Shown: positions 1 through 10,534, numbered from the stretch's first letter. The stretch: 39,978 bases of DNA from Paracoccaceae bacterium (GCA_016937195.1 JAFGWK010000250.1:1-39978); one strand, 5' to 3'. Program-made: numbers and translations. The notes: a model not told the origin generated them from the sequence alone.

Positions 1-1520
<1,520 letters not shown>

Positions 1521-1721
1521 CGTGCACCTCGTAGGAATAGGGGATTTGGGCGCGTTCTAGTCGGAATCAGGGGATAGGGAAAGGGGGGGCGGCCAAGGCC
1601 TGCGATTTGCTTTCGGGCGCGACGGTATAAAAGAGGGTGTGCGCGAAGGTCGGTGTGGGCTTTGCCAGCGCTGCGTAAACCCGCTATCGGTTTTAGCAAG
1701 GGGATTTGACGGGGAGGCACC

Positions 1722-2483
1722 ATGATCGCCAGTTTGAAGATGCTTTATGAATCCGATCGCCCGCGCGCACATCTGTTTCGCTACGCATTGCTGGTGTTTG
1801 ATCTGAGCACGATTGCCTTTGTGATCGTGACCTCGTTTTTCCCGCATGGATTATGGATCGAGATCACCGATGCGCTGATCGGGGTCGTGATCGTGGCTGA
1901 TTTCGTCGCGCGTTTCGTTATTACACAGGGGAAATGGCGGTTCTGGACGCGGATTGCGACATGGGCCGATATCGTGGCGATCATCTCGTTTCTGGCACCG
2001 ATCGCGGGCGAGGGGCTGGGCTTTTTGCGTATCCTGCGCACCTTGCGCCTGATGCACACCTATCAGTTGATGGCGCGGCTGCGGCGCGATTTCGCCTTTT
2101 TCCGCCGCCACGAAGAGGTCGTGCTGGCGGGGATCAACCTGACGGTGTTTCTGTTCGTGATGACCGGGCTGATCTATGCCACGCAGGTCAATATCAACCC
2201 CGAGATCAACAATTACGCCGACGCGTTGTATTTCACGGTGACGACGCTGACGACGACCGGATTTGGCGACATCACCCCGACAGGCGAGTGGGGACGGATG
2301 CTGTCAGTGTTGATTATGATCTTTGGCGTGACGCTGTTCTTACGTCTGGCGCAGGTGCTGTTTCGCCCCACCAAGGTGCGCTACGAATGTCCGCAATGTG
2401 GGCTGAGCCTGCATGACGCCGATGCGATCCATTGCAAGCAGTGCGGCGCGGTGGTGCATATCAACACCGAGGGGCTGACCTGA
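1722..2483 (+). CDS. Six-TM voltage-gated-type ion channel, probably potassium, with C-terminal zinc ribbon
   Basis: A 253-residue membrane protein with the layout of a single-subunit voltage-gated cation channel. Hydrophobic segments are at about residues 22-40, 48-66, 82-98, 135-155 and 192-212. An arginine-rich S4-like stretch (FLRILRTLRL...RLRRD, 101-123) precedes the pore. The pore loop carries TTTGFGDI at 177-184, a variant of the TVGYGD potassium selectivity filter. After the last helix is a short tail with CPQC (223-226) and CKQC (238-241), a four-cysteine zinc ribbon that could bind a metal in the cytoplasm. The ATG at 1722 directly follows GGGGAGGCACC, a good ribosome binding site. 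The gene converges on the CAP-domain gene with no bases between the two stop codons (TGATCA). Ion selectivity is inferred from the filter alone. Confidence 0.85.
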   Translation: MIASLKMLYESDRPRAHLFRYALLVFDLSTIAFVIVTSFFPHGLWIEITDALIGVVIVADFVARFVITQGKWRFWTRIATWADIVAIISFLAPIAGEGLGFLRILRTLRLMHTYQLMARLRRDFAFFRRHEEVVLAGINLTVFLFVMTGLIYATQVNINPEINNYADALYFTVTTLTTTGFGDITPTGEWGRMLSVLIMIFGVTLFLRLAQVLFRPTKVRYECPQCGLSLHDADAIHCKQCGAVVHINTEGLT

Positions 2484-2951
2484 TCAATCGCAGGGTTTGG
2501 CCAGCACCATCACATACCACGGACCCTTGCCGCCCTTTTGCGGCACCACAGCGGTGCCGATGGCGCTGACACCGGGCAGCAAGATGTTGCGGCGATGGCT
2601 GGCCGAGTTCATCCAGTCGTCAAAAGCCACGCGCGGATTGCGTTCACCCATCGCGATGTTTTCGGCAATCAGGCAGGCGTGGTATCCGGCCTGTTTCGCG
2701 CGGGTTTTGGGGGTCGAGCCGGTCTGGCCCTGATGCGCGAAATATCCCTTCAGCGCCATATCGCAGGCATGGGCTTTGGCGGCCTTGGTCAGTTTCGCAT
2801 CCATCGTGACGGGGGGCAGCCCATTGGATTGGCGCTGCGCCGAAGCCGCCTTGGCCAGCACAACGCCCAAGCCTTCGTTGATATAACAGCCATTGGCCTG
2901 CGCAGCGGCGGGCAGGGTGCAGATGAGCAGAGTTGCGAAGATGCGCCTCAC
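2484..2951 (-). CDS. Secreted CAP (SCP/PR1-like) domain protein
   Basis: A 155-residue exported protein. An N-terminal signal peptide ([19 protein letters not shown]) is followed by a CAP fold: [15 protein letters not shown] near residues 61-75, the [31 protein letters not shown] core near 97-127, and the C-terminal [11 protein letters not shown] strand. These histidines and acidic residues match the conserved CAP cavity. Bacterial CAP proteins are periplasmic or secreted and their function is mostly unknown. The start is a GTG that overlaps the rimO stop by four bases (GTGA), so translation is probably coupled to rimO. Three or more cysteines in the mature part suggest disulfides. Confidence 0.87.
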   Translation of the reverse strand: MRRIFATLLICTLPAAAQANGCYINEGLGVVLAKAASAQRQSNGLPPVTMDAKLTKAAKAHACDMALKGYFAHQGQTGSTPKTRAKQAGYHACLIAENIAMGERNPRVAFDDWMNSASHRRNILLPGVSAIGTAVVPQKGGKGPWYVMVLAKPCD

Positions 2952-4333
2952 ACCAAGCGCCCCCAGAGGTCGTAATCAGAGGCCTCATCGACCTCGACCG
3001 TCACGATATCGCCGGGGTTGAGGCCCTCAAATCCCTCGTCGATGAACAGGTTGCCGTCGATTTCGGGAGCATCGGATTTGGTGCGGCAGGTCGCGCCCTC
3101 TGCGTCAATGCTATCGACGATCACTTGGCAGGTCGTGCCGACCTTGGCCTGTAGTTTTGCCTCGGAAATTGCTTGGGCCTTTTGCATGAAACGGTCCCAG
3201 CGGTCTTGTTTGACCGCGTCGGGCACATGATCGGGCAGCGCGTTAGAGCGCGCGCCATCGACATTTTCATATTGGAAACAGCCGACGCGGTCGAGCTGCG
3301 CCTCGTCCATCCAGTCCAGCAGATATTGGAACTCGGCCTCGGTCTCGCCGGGATAGCCGACGATAAAGGTCGAGCGCAGGGTGATATCGGGGCAGATGGC
3401 GCGCCACGCCGCGATCTCATCTAGCGTTTTCGCGCTGGCGGCAGGGCGCGCCATGCGTTTGAGAACATCCGGGTGCGCGTGCTGGAATGGAATGTCCAAA
3501 TAGGGCAGCACGCCGCCGCCATTCGCATGGCTTTCAGCCATCAGCGGGATCAGGTCGCGCACATGCGGGTAGGGGTAGACGTAATGCAGCCGCACCCAAG
3601 CGCCAAGCGAGCCCAGATCGCGCGCCAGATCGGTGATATGGGCGCGATGGCCGCGATCGGTCGCGTGCTTGATATCCACGCCATAAGCCGAGGTGTCTTG
3701 CGAAATGACCAGCAATTCGCGCACGCCCGCCTCAACCAGCTTTTCGGCCTCGCGGAGCACCGCATGGGCCGGGCGCGACACCAGACGGCCGCGCATATCG
3801 GGGATGATGCAGAATTTGCACTTGTGATTGCAGCCCTCGGAGATCTTGAGATAGCTGTAATGGCGTGGCGTCAGCGACACGCCGGTTGCGGGCAGCAGGT
3901 CGATGAACGGGTGGGGATCGGGGGGCACGGCGACATGTACCGCGTCCAGCACCTGTTCGTATTGATGCGGGCCGGTCACCGCCAGAACGCTGGGATGCGC
4001 GCCGGTGATGTAATCGGGCTCAGCGCCCAGACACCCAGTCACGATCACCCGGCCATTTTCGTTCAACGCCTCGCCGATTGCTTCAAGGCTTTCGGCTTTG
4101 GCGCTGTCCAGAAACCCGCAGGTGTTCACGATTACAGCGTCCGCACCCGCGTAATCGGGGCTGATCGCATAGCCCTCGGCGCGCAGCCGGGTCAGGATGC
4201 GCTCGCTATCAACCAGCGCTTTGGGACAGCCAAGCGAGACCATCCCGATCACCGGTTGGCCGGGGCGGGGGGTGTCGGTGATACGGGCGCGCGGCGCGAG
4301 ATCGGGGCGCAGGGTCGGGGGATTGGTGCTCAT
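2948..4333 (-). CDS. rimO: Ribosomal protein S12 methylthiotransferase RimO
   Basis: A radical-SAM enzyme that adds a methylthio group to the conserved aspartate of ribosomal protein S12. From the ATG at 4333 it has 461 residues ([10 protein letters not shown]...), the normal family length. The N-terminal MTTase domain has its three cluster cysteines in [23 protein letters not shown] and [10 protein letters not shown]. The radical-SAM motif is CNHKCKFC ([19 protein letters not shown]). The C-terminus is a TRAM domain ([17 protein letters not shown]). The SLGCPK and MRGR forms favour RimO over MiaB. The ORF track extends this frame to 4828, but the extra 165 residues are arginine-rich, lack family similarity and run into the divergent fadL gene, so I reject that start. 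It shares an operon with the CAP gene downstream. Confidence 0.95.
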   Translation of the reverse strand: MSTNPPTLRPDLAPRARITDTPRPGQPVIGMVSLGCPKALVDSERILTRLRAEGYAISPDYAGADAVIVNTCGFLDSAKAESLEAIGEALNENGRVIVTGCLGAEPDYITGAHPSVLAVTGPHQYEQVLDAVHVAVPPDPHPFIDLLPATGVSLTPRHYSYLKISEGCNHKCKFCIIPDMRGRLVSRPAHAVLREAEKLVEAGVRELLVISQDTSAYGVDIKHATDRGHRAHITDLARDLGSLGAWVRLHYVYPYPHVRDLIPLMAESHANGGGVLPYLDIPFQHAHPDVLKRMARPAASAKTLDEIAAWRAICPDITLRSTFIVGYPGETEAEFQYLLDWMDEAQLDRVGCFQYENVDGARSNALPDHVPDAVKQDRWDRFMQKAQAISEAKLQAKVGTTCQVIVDSIDAEGATCRTKSDAPEIDGNLFIDEGFEGLNPGDIVTVEVDEASDYDLWGRLV

Positions 4334-4528
4334 GCCCGCGATATAGACTGCGTGAGGGCGCGCGAAAAGCCCCGACACCACTGTGCGCGCAATTTGGCCA
4401 GAAAACGCTTGCCTTCTATCACATAAGTAAAGTTGAATATCTGCAAGCGTTGTTTCGACGCTGCCGGAGGCTTGTGCAGAGAGGGAGACTCGCGCGCGCC
4501 ACCTGACCCGGCCCAAAGGGAGGATAGA

Positions 4529-5803
4529 ATGACAAAATTGACGAAAACCCGTTTTGCGGGAATGGCTTTGGTGTGCCTTGGTGCGACTCTGCCGAGCTCG
4601 GCGAGCGCAACGGAAGGTTATTTCGCTATGGCCTATGGCACCGCGCAGCGCGGCGTTGCTGGCGCGGGGATCGCCTATTCGCAAGATGCGATGTCGAGTG
4701 CGATCAACCCGGCTTCGGTGGCGACGGTTGGGCGTGAACTGACTTTGGGCGTCGAGATATTCTCGCCGCGGCGCGAGTTTACTGTCTCGGGCGGTAATCC
4801 GGGGTTGCTGCCTGATGGCACCACGCAAAGCGGACGCGATTGGTTTGTGGTGCCCAATGTTGCGTTCAACATGCCGCTGGCCAATGGTGCGGTCGTCAAC
4901 TTTTCAGCTTACGGCAATGGTGGGATGAACACAGCCTATCGTGATGTGCCCAACGCCAATTGTGGTCCATTTTCGGGCGTGTTCTGCGGTGGCACCGCAG
5001 GCGTTGACCTGACACAACTGTTCTTATCGGTCGGTTATGCGAAAAAGACCGGAAACTTCAGCTGGGGCGTTGCGCCAACCGTCGCGGTGCAGCGGTTCTC
5101 GGCCAAGGGGCTTGCGCCGTTTGGAGCCTTGTCTGTTGATCCCGCGAACCTGTCGAATCGCGGCCATGACATGAGCTATGGCATCGGTCTGCGCGCGGGT
5201 TTCCAGTATGAGATTAACCCCCAACTCACCATCGGTGTGACGGGGCAGACCAAGTTCAAGATGAGCAAATTCAAGAAATACGCTGGCTTGTTCGAAAATG
5301 GTGGAGAGTTCGACATTCCCGCGACGCTGGGTGTGGGTCTCGCGTTCAAGCCGCGCAGCGATATCACCTTGATGTTGGATTATCAGCGTATTTTCTATTC
5401 TAACGTGCCTGCCGTTGCCAATTCAACGACCGCGACTGCCCTGTTTGGATCCAAAGGGGGATCGGGCTTTGGCTGGGATGATGTGGATGTGATCCGCATC
5501 GGTGCGGAGTGGCAGCAAAGCCCTGATATGACGTGGCGCGCGGGCTATGCGCATGCGACAAACCCTGTCGGCCCCGAAGATGTTACGTTCAACGTGCTCG
5601 CGCCGGGGATCGTCAAGCATCACCTGAGCTTTGGTGGCACGAAGCGGCTGAATGATCGCGACAAGCTGGATTTCTCGCTGGCCTATGTCGTGCCTCAAAC
5701 CGTGAGCGGCCCCGAGATGACGCCGGGTGGACCGTCGGGCAATACGGTCAAGCTGCGTATGGAGCAATTCTCGGTCTCGGTTGGCTGGACGCGCACCTTC
5801 TAA
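4529..5803 (+). CDS. OmpP1/FadL-family outer membrane transport protein
   Basis: A 424-residue beta-barrel protein of the FadL/TodX family, which imports hydrophobic compounds such as long-chain fatty acids across the outer membrane. A signal peptide ([27 protein letters not shown]) precedes [36 protein letters not shown], the plug-region signature (gaGGAg...D..a...NPA) of the family. The remainder alternates short amphipathic strands and the protein ends in VSVGWTRTF with a terminal aromatic residue, as expected for Bam-dependent barrel insertion. I moved the start from 4433 to the ATG at 4529 because GGGAGGAT lies just upstream and the signal peptide begins there. It is divergent from rimO and followed by a strong terminator, so it is probably monocistronic. 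The exact substrate cannot be told from the sequence. Confidence 0.9.
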   Translation: MTKLTKTRFAGMALVCLGATLPSSASATEGYFAMAYGTAQRGVAGAGIAYSQDAMSSAINPASVATVGRELTLGVEIFSPRREFTVSGGNPGLLPDGTTQSGRDWFVVPNVAFNMPLANGAVVNFSAYGNGGMNTAYRDVPNANCGPFSGVFCGGTAGVDLTQLFLSVGYAKKTGNFSWGVAPTVAVQRFSAKGLAPFGALSVDPANLSNRGHDMSYGIGLRAGFQYEINPQLTIGVTGQTKFKMSKFKKYAGLFENGGEFDIPATLGVGLAFKPRSDITLMLDYQRIFYSNVPAVANSTTATALFGSKGGSGFGWDDVDVIRIGAEWQQSPDMTWRAGYAHATNPVGPEDVTFNVLAPGIVKHHLSFGGTKRLNDRDKLDFSLAYVVPQTVSGPEMTPGGPSGNTVKLRMEQFSVSVGWTRTF

Positions 5804-5821
5804 GCTGAACACCTTCTTATG

Positions 5822-5852
5822 AAAAAGGGCGCCTTGCGGGGCGCCCTTTTTT
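5822..5852 (+). terminator. Rho-independent terminator of the fadL-type gene
   Basis: The perfect stem GGGCGCC / GGCGCCC with a six-base loop is followed directly by six T residues, starting about 20 bases after the stop codon. The run of A residues upstream makes it potentially active on the other strand as well, although the gcrA side has its own structures. Confidence 0.92.
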
Positions 5853-5861
5853 ATCTGTGTG

Positions 5862-5989
5862 TGGCGTCGGCGAGATGATGACGGTCGCGATATCGCGTTC
5901 GTTTGCCGCGCTGCGTCGCCTTAGCGGCGACGGTCGCGATCTCGCACTCTTTTACCGCGCTGCGTCGCCTTAGCGGCGACGGTCGCGGC
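5862..5989. repeat. 49-bp tandem repeat array made from the 3' end of gcrA
   Basis: The 33-base string CCGCGCTGCGTCGCCTTAGC... (ending GGTCGCG) occurs exactly at 5906-5938 and again at 5955-5987, a period of 49. A third, diverged copy precedes it (GACGGTCGCGATaTCGC at 5879 against GACGGTCGCGATcTCGC at 5928). The copy at 5955-5987 contains the last codons and TAA stop of gcrA, so the other copies are duplicates of the gene end, including the RDRRR-stop codons. Each unit includes the inverted repeat GTCGCC-TTAGC-GGCGAC, which can form a small hairpin across the stop codon. Confidence 0.88.
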
Positions 5990-6563
5990 GGGCACTCATC
6001 GGTTGGAAGGCGACGCCGACATGGGCTTCGCAATAGGGTTTTCCCGCTTGGCTGGGCAGGCCGCAGAACCAGAACTCTTCGGTTGCCGGATCGCCGATGG
6101 GCCATTTGCAGGTCCGTTCGGTCAGCTCCATCAGGCTTAATTTCTTGGCGTGCTTTTCCACTTCACCGACCTTGGCAAGGGCTGCCGGGTCGATTTCATT
6201 GGCGGAGGGCTGGGGCGGCAAGGGTTGGCCCGCAGGAATGATCGCCCTGCGCATCGGTGTGGGCGCGGGGGCGGGATCAGGGCGCGCTGCAGCGGCGGGA
6301 GCGGCTGCCGGAGTGGCCGTTTTTTCAGCAGCCTTGGGCTCGGGTGTGGGCTTGACGGGCTTGGCCTCAACCTTTTCGGCTTTGGCCTCGGGCTTGGCGG
6401 GTTCAGCCGCGCCGCCTGCGCGATTGGACAGACCAAGGCGGTGCACCTTGCCGATCACTGCATTGCGCGTGACGCCGCCCAGTTCCTTGGCGATCTGGCT
6501 CGCGGATTGGCCCTCGGACCACATCTTCTTGAGCAGATCTACGCGTTCGTCGGTCCAGGACAT
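5970..6563 (-). CDS. gcrA: GcrA cell cycle regulator
   Basis: GcrA is an alphaproteobacterial transcription factor that binds sigma-70 holoenzyme and acts at CcrM-methylated promoters. This 197-residue protein starts MSWTDERVDLLKKMWSEGQSASQIAKELGGVTRNAVIGKVHRLGLSNR, the N-terminal helix-turn-helix that defines the family (residues 1-47). A long Ala/Pro/Lys/Glu-rich linker covers about 50-135. The C-terminal sigma-interacting domain holds SLMELTERTCKWPIGDPATEEFWFCGLPSQAGKPYCEAHVGVAFQP with conserved cysteines and histidine. The ATG at 6563 fits the conserved N-terminus. The last residues (RRDRRR) and stop codon lie inside a tandem repeat that continues downstream. Apart from the window of repeats the gene looks intact. 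Confidence 0.96.
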   Translation of the reverse strand: MSWTDERVDLLKKMWSEGQSASQIAKELGGVTRNAVIGKVHRLGLSNRAGGAAEPAKPEAKAEKVEAKPVKPTPEPKAAEKTATPAAAPAAAARPDPAPAPTPMRRAIIPAGQPLPPQPSANEIDPAALAKVGEVEKHAKKLSLMELTERTCKWPIGDPATEEFWFCGLPSQAGKPYCEAHVGVAFQPMSARRDRRR

Positions 6564-6739
6564 GGAAAGCCTCTCATTTCGCAGGGTGCCCGAAAAAGGG
6601 CGGGCGCAGGGATGCGTGCAAGGCGCATTCTAGCGGTAAGGCGCACAGATACAATCGCGCAGGCCGATTTTCAAGGGCGCGCGCGTTGGACAGCGCCGAT
6701 CTGCGTGCTAGGTGAGCGGGGAAGTTGGGGAGAACCGAG

Positions 6740-7534
6740 ATGCAAGATATTGGTATACGCCGTTTTGGCGCGGTGAACTGGTTGGGGATGCAGACTTTGG
6801 GCCTGCGCGAGATCCGCCGGTTCATGGCGGTCTGGCAGCAGACGGTGCTGGCGCCGCTGATCACGGCGGGGCTGTTCTTGACGGTGTTCGCGCTGGCCTT
6901 CGGCAAAGGGCGCGCGCCGGTGATGGGGGTGGATTTCCTGCATTTCATTGCGCCCGGTATCTTGATGATGACGGTGATCCAGAACGCGTTCGCCAATACC
7001 TCCAGTTCGATCGTGATCGCCAAGGTGCAGGGCAATATCGTGGACACGCTAATGCCGCCCTTGGCCCCGTGGGAGATTATGGTGGGCTATCTGGTGGGGG
7101 CGGTCGCGCGGTCCTTGCTGGTGGCGTTTGTGATTTGGATCGGGCTGTTCATCACGCTGGGCCAAGGGGTTGCGCATCCGTTTTGGGCGCTGACCTGGGT
7201 CGTATTGGGCGCGGTATTTCTTGGCGGTTTGGGGATATTGGCGGCGGTGTTTGCGGATAAGTTCGACCAGATGGCGGCGATCACCAACTTCATCATCACG
7301 CCGCTGTCGTTCCTGTCGGGCACGTTCTATTCGGCCAAGGCCTTGCCGCCTGCGTTTCAAATTCTGACGCATTACAACCCGGTGTTCTACCTGATCGACG
7401 GCGCGCGGTTCGGGTTCTTGGGCGTGTCGGATGCGCCGCCTTGGCAAGGCTTGCTGGTAGTCGGTCCGGCGTTGGTGCTGGTGTTGGGGCTCGGTTGGTA
7501 CTGGCTGCGCACGGGCTATCGGATGAAGTCGTAG
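6740..7534 (+). CDS. ABC-2 type transporter permease
   Basis: A 264-residue integral membrane protein of the ABC-2 permease family (NodJ/YadH-like), which forms the channel of exporters for polysaccharides, drugs or lipids. About six transmembrane helices are visible, beginning with VLAPLITAGLFLTVFALAF, and the family signature near the last third is present (LSFLSGTFYSAKALPPAFQILTHYNPVFYLIDGARFGFLG). The track start at 6725 is a TTG; I prefer the ATG at 6740 because GGGGAG at 6727-6732 is correctly spaced for it. No ATP-binding partner is encoded next to it in this window, so the ATPase must be encoded elsewhere. It lies between gcrA (divergent) and argD (same strand, 224 bases away). The substrate is unknown. 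Confidence 0.88.
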   Translation: MQDIGIRRFGAVNWLGMQTLGLREIRRFMAVWQQTVLAPLITAGLFLTVFALAFGKGRAPVMGVDFLHFIAPGILMMTVIQNAFANTSSSIVIAKVQGNIVDTLMPPLAPWEIMVGYLVGAVARSLLVAFVIWIGLFITLGQGVAHPFWALTWVVLGAVFLGGLGILAAVFADKFDQMAAITNFIITPLSFLSGTFYSAKALPPAFQILTHYNPVFYLIDGARFGFLGVSDAPPWQGLLVVGPALVLVLGLGWYWLRTGYRMKS

Positions 7535-7758
7535 CCGAGAAGCCTCTTTACTTTGTGCGGGGCGCGCCCTAATGCAACGCCCATGATCACACCGTGCCGC
7601 CATATCGCTGCCCGCCGACGTCGCCGCAACCGCGCCTGACGTCCGATCTGCCGTGGCTGCATGCCACATCCCCAAATCGTTGACCCCAAGGCCATGAGTG
7701 TTGACAGCGCTTTATGCCTGATGCACCCCTTGGCCTTCTTTTTCCCGGAGACCAACAG

Positions 7759-8931
7759 ATGATCCCTTCTGTTTTGCCCACTTACAATCGCGCGCCGCTG
7801 GCATTTGTCAAAGGCGCTGGCTCTTGGCTGGAGACGGCAGACGGGCGCCGATATCTGGATATGGGGGCCGGGATCGCAGTGAATGCGCTGGGTCATGCGG
7901 CACCTGAACTGGTGGCAGCCTTGACCGAGCAGGCGCAAAATCTGTGGCATGTCTCCAACCTTTACCAGATCCCGCAACAGCAGGCATTGGCGGATGCGCT
8001 GGTTGAACACAGCTTTGCCGATACCGTCTTTTTCACCAATTCCGGCACCGAGGCTGCGGAACTCGCGATCAAGATGGCGCGCAAATACTGGGCGGCCAAG
8101 GGCGAGGACCGGGTCGAAATCATCACTTTTGACGGCGCGTTTCATGGCCGCTCGACCGGCGCGATCTCGGCGGTGCCTCATTCCGAAAAAATGGTCAAAG
8201 GGTTCGGCCCGATGCTGCCCGGCTTCACGCAATTGCCTTGGGGCGATCACGACGCGCTCAACGCCGCCGTCAACGACAAAACCGCCGCCATCCTGATCGA
8301 GCCGATCCAAGGTGAAGGTGGCATCCGCCCGGTCCCCGATCAATGCCTCAAGGGGCTGCGCGATCTGTGTGACAGTACCGGCGCCTTGCTGATCTTTGAT
8401 GAGGTGCAATGCGGCATGGGGCGCACGGGGCGGCTGTTTGCCCATGAATGGGCGGGCGTGACGCCCGATATCATGATGGTCGCCAAGGGCATTGGCGGGG
8501 GCTTTCCGCTGGGTGCGATCTTGGCCACCGAGAACGCGGCAAGCGGCATGACCGCAGGTACCCACGGCTCGACCTATGGCGGCAACCCGCTGGGCTGCGC
8601 GGTCGGGGCAAAGGTGATGGAGATCGTCTCGGACCCGGCATTCCTTGATCAGGTCAATGCCAAGGCGGGGTTCTTGCGCCAAAAACTCGAAGGCCTTGTC
8701 GCAAGCCATCCCGATACGTTTGAAGGCGTGCGCGGGGTTGGGCTGATGCTGGGGCTGAAATGCAAGCGCGCCCCAACCGATCTGGTCGACGCCGCTTATC
8801 AGCAAAACCTGCTCACGGTGCCAGCCGCCGATAACGTGCTGCGCCTGCTGCCTGCCCTTAATATCTCAGAGGCGGATCTGTCCGAGGCGGTCAATCGCCT
8901 CGATGCCGCCGCCACGCAACTTGAATCCTGA
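7759..8931 (+). CDS. argD: Acetylornithine/succinyldiaminopimelate-type aminotransferase (ArgD)
   Basis: A class-III PLP-dependent aminotransferase of 390 residues, placed in arginine biosynthesis, where it interconverts N-acetylglutamate semialdehyde and N-acetylornithine. Family motifs are visible in order: FTNSGTEAAELAIKMARKY (phosphate binding), TFDGAFHGRSTGA, LIFDEVQCGMGRTG with the PLP-ring aspartate, and AKGIGGGFPLGA with the Schiff-base lysine. THGSTYGGNPLGCAVG follows. The ATG at 7759 has GGAG nine bases upstream; the track start at 7714 adds residues unlike the family. argF follows on the same strand after 112 bases, which supports the arginine assignment over other class-III aminotransferases. 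Confidence 0.93.
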   Translation: MIPSVLPTYNRAPLAFVKGAGSWLETADGRRYLDMGAGIAVNALGHAAPELVAALTEQAQNLWHVSNLYQIPQQQALADALVEHSFADTVFFTNSGTEAAELAIKMARKYWAAKGEDRVEIITFDGAFHGRSTGAISAVPHSEKMVKGFGPMLPGFTQLPWGDHDALNAAVNDKTAAILIEPIQGEGGIRPVPDQCLKGLRDLCDSTGALLIFDEVQCGMGRTGRLFAHEWAGVTPDIMMVAKGIGGGFPLGAILATENAASGMTAGTHGSTYGGNPLGCAVGAKVMEIVSDPAFLDQVNAKAGFLRQKLEGLVASHPDTFEGVRGVGLMLGLKCKRAPTDLVDAAYQQNLLTVPAADNVLRLLPALNISEADLSEAVNRLDAAATQLES

Positions 8932-9003
8932 TCTTCCTCTTGATCTAAATATCCTCGGGGGTTGCCGATTGGTGCGCCATTGGTTCAAGCTCCAATCGGC
9001 GAC
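8932..9003 (+). repeat. Post-stop composite element: conserved 29-mer plus hairpin between argD and argF
   Basis: Immediately after the argD stop is TCTTCCTCTTGATCTAAA (8932-8949) continuing to TATCCTCGGGG. Nearly the same sequence, in the same orientation relative to its gene, follows the murJ stop. It is followed by the stem GTTGCCGATTGG / CCAATCGGCGAC (8961-8972 and 8992-9003; one G-T pair), with a 19-base loop that contains the palindrome CCATTGG. It could stabilise the argD mRNA end or reduce readthrough into argF. Confidence 0.75.
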
Positions 9004-9043
9004 GGGCAGATAGCCCCGCCGCCCCACCACGAAAGACGAACCT

Positions 9044-9970
9044 ATGACCCATTTTCTTGACATTCACAAAACTGACCCCGCCGCTTTGCGCGCAATGATC
9101 GACCAGGGCATTGCGATGAAGCAGGCCCGTCAAGACCGCGCCAAAGGCGCGCCCGATGACGACCAGCCGCTAGCGGGGCGGATGGTGGCGCTGATCTTTG
9201 AGAAGCCCTCGACACGCACGCGGGTCAGCTTTGATGTCGGCGTGCGCCAGATGGGCGGGCAGACGATGGTGCTGTCGGGCAGCGATATGCAGCTTGGTCA
9301 TGGCGAAACGATTGCCGACACAGCGCGCGTTCTCAGCCGCTACGTCGATCTGATCATGATCCGCACGTTTGAGGAAGAAACCCTGCTGGAAATGGCGGAA
9401 TATGCCTCCGTGCCGGTAATCAACGGGCTGACGGATCGCACCCATCCCTGCCAGATCATGGCCGATGTGATGACCTATGAGGAACATCGCGGCCCGATCA
9501 AGGGTAAGAAAGTGGTGTGGTCGGGCGATGGCAACAATGTCTGCGCCTCATTCCTGCATGCGGCTGGGCAGTTCGGGTTCGATTTCACCTTTACCGGGCC
9601 GCCGCCGCTGGACCCCGAGGCCGAATGGCTTGATTTTGCGCGCTCCAAAGGCGTGCAGGCGGTGATCGAGCGCGATCCGCTCAAGGCGGTTGCGGGGGCG
9701 GATCTGATCGTGACGGATACATGGGTTTCGATGCATGACCCGGAATCGGCCAAAGAGCGTCGTCACAACCAGCTGCGTGGCTATCAGGTCAACGAGGCGC
9801 TGATGGCGCATGCCAATCCGGACGCTTTGTTCATGCATTGCCTGCCCGCGCATCGCAATGATGAGGTCACGAGCGCGGTCATGGACGGCCCGCAATCGGT
9901 GATTTTCGATGAGGCCGAGAACCGTCTGCACGCGCAAAAGGCAGTGATGCGCCACTGTCTGGGCGTTTGA
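9044..9970 (+). CDS. argF: Ornithine carbamoyltransferase
   Basis: This enzyme makes citrulline from ornithine and carbamoyl phosphate in arginine biosynthesis. The 308-residue protein carries the carbamoyl-phosphate motif STRTRVSFD (about residues 55-63), the HPCQ motif in [13 protein letters not shown], the ornithine-binding [15 protein letters not shown] segment (SMG-loop equivalent) and the HCLPAHR catalytic cysteine motif near the C-terminus. The length is usual for the family. The ATG at 9044 begins the recognisable N-terminus MTHFLDIHK. It follows argD on the same strand. No ArgR box was recognised. Confidence 0.97.
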   Translation: MTHFLDIHKTDPAALRAMIDQGIAMKQARQDRAKGAPDDDQPLAGRMVALIFEKPSTRTRVSFDVGVRQMGGQTMVLSGSDMQLGHGETIADTARVLSRYVDLIMIRTFEEETLLEMAEYASVPVINGLTDRTHPCQIMADVMTYEEHRGPIKGKKVVWSGDGNNVCASFLHAAGQFGFDFTFTGPPPLDPEAEWLDFARSKGVQAVIERDPLKAVAGADLIVTDTWVSMHDPESAKERRHNQLRGYQVNEALMAHANPDALFMHCLPAHRNDEVTSAVMDGPQSVIFDEAENRLHAQKAVMRHCLGV

Positions 9971-10345
9971 AGGTTCGCGTTGGGCGGGGGGCGGCGTTCC
10001 CTGCCTGATGCCCTCTTCTGTCGAACTTAACGCTAACTTTAAATTTACCTTTTTAGCGGCTTTGTGTTTTGGCATGATGATTCTCTGCGCTTAGGGTGCA
10101 GCGAGCAAAGATTCGGGCAAGGCCGCGAATTTTCTTACAGTTTTTGAGGTCTCCTAGGGCGCTTCACGTGCCGTCATCGCCTTAGTTTAGCGCTTTTGGC
10201 GTCACAACTGTGCCAAAGTGCAACAGTTCCCAGCCGCACGGTTAAGGGCCATAGGTTTGTTCTTTCAAAGCCCGTGAACCTATGCAAAACTCCCTTCGAT
10301 GCCGCTAACTGTAAGCGGCTCCTATCGGTCATGACGGAGATTACT
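9971..10345. other. 375-base gene-free stretch upstream of the small exported protein gene
   Basis: I see no convincing coding sequence on either strand; the track ORFs here are start-less extensions of neighbours. The stretch is richer in AT than the genes around it (for example TTAACGCTAACTTTAAATTTACC near 10027). A weak promoter candidate is TTGTTC at 10257-10262 with CTATGC 17 bases later. A leader hairpin, GCCGCT / AGCGGC (10301-10306 and 10314-10319), lies about 27 bases before the ATG of the downstream small gene. Confidence 0.5.
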
Positions 10346-10534
10346 ATGAAAAAGATCGCTACTATCGCTCTGGCCCTCGGCCTCACCGGTTCTGCTGCAT
10401 TCGCTGGCGGCTATGTCGCTCCTGTTGTCGAGCCCGAGCCCGTTGTGGTTCAGCAGTCGTCCTCCTCGAACGCTGGGATCATCATCCCGGTTCTTCTGCT
10501 GGTTGCCGTCGCTGTTGCAGCGTCGAACAACTAA
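10346..10534 (+). CDS. Small exported protein with C-terminal hydrophobic helix, function unknown
   Basis: A 62-residue protein. The first 20 residues (MKKIATIALALGLTGSAAFA) are a standard Sec signal peptide with AFA cleavage. The mature part is GGYVAPVVEPEPVVV followed by QQSSSSNAG and a hydrophobic stretch IIIPVLLLVAVAVAA ending in SNN. From memory, short proteins of this shape (GG...P.EP..., serine run, aliphatic helix, short tail) are frequent in Rhodobacterales genomes, sometimes beside ferrochelatase genes; no function is known to me. The mature protein could be anchored in the inner membrane by the C-terminal helix. I chose the ATG at 10346 over the track start at 10196 because the signal peptide starts there and ACGGAG precedes it. 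A terminator follows directly, so it is monocistronic. The leader is long and structured, which is compatible with high expression. Confidence 0.82.
   Translation: MKKIATIALALGLTGSAAFAGGYVAPVVEPEPVVVQQSSSSNAGIIIPVLLLVAVAVAASNN

Noticed and set aside
3473-4426. 317-residue plus-strand ORF
   Set aside because: It is antisense to rimO, which has all expected motifs.
4334-4828. N-terminal extension of the rimO frame to 4828
   Set aside because: The extra 165 residues are Arg-rich, lack family similarity and overlap the start of the fadL-type gene.
5862-5989. CRISPR-like array
   Set aside because: There are only two exact copies, the spacers are not unique and the unit derives from the gcrA end; no cas gene is present.
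7690-7740. TTGACA at 7701-7706 as an argD promoter
   Set aside because: No acceptable -10 hexamer is found 16 to 18 bases downstream.
7516-8805. 429-residue minus-strand ORF
   Set aside because: It is antisense to argD; its composition is rich in His, Arg and Gln, as in other shadows.
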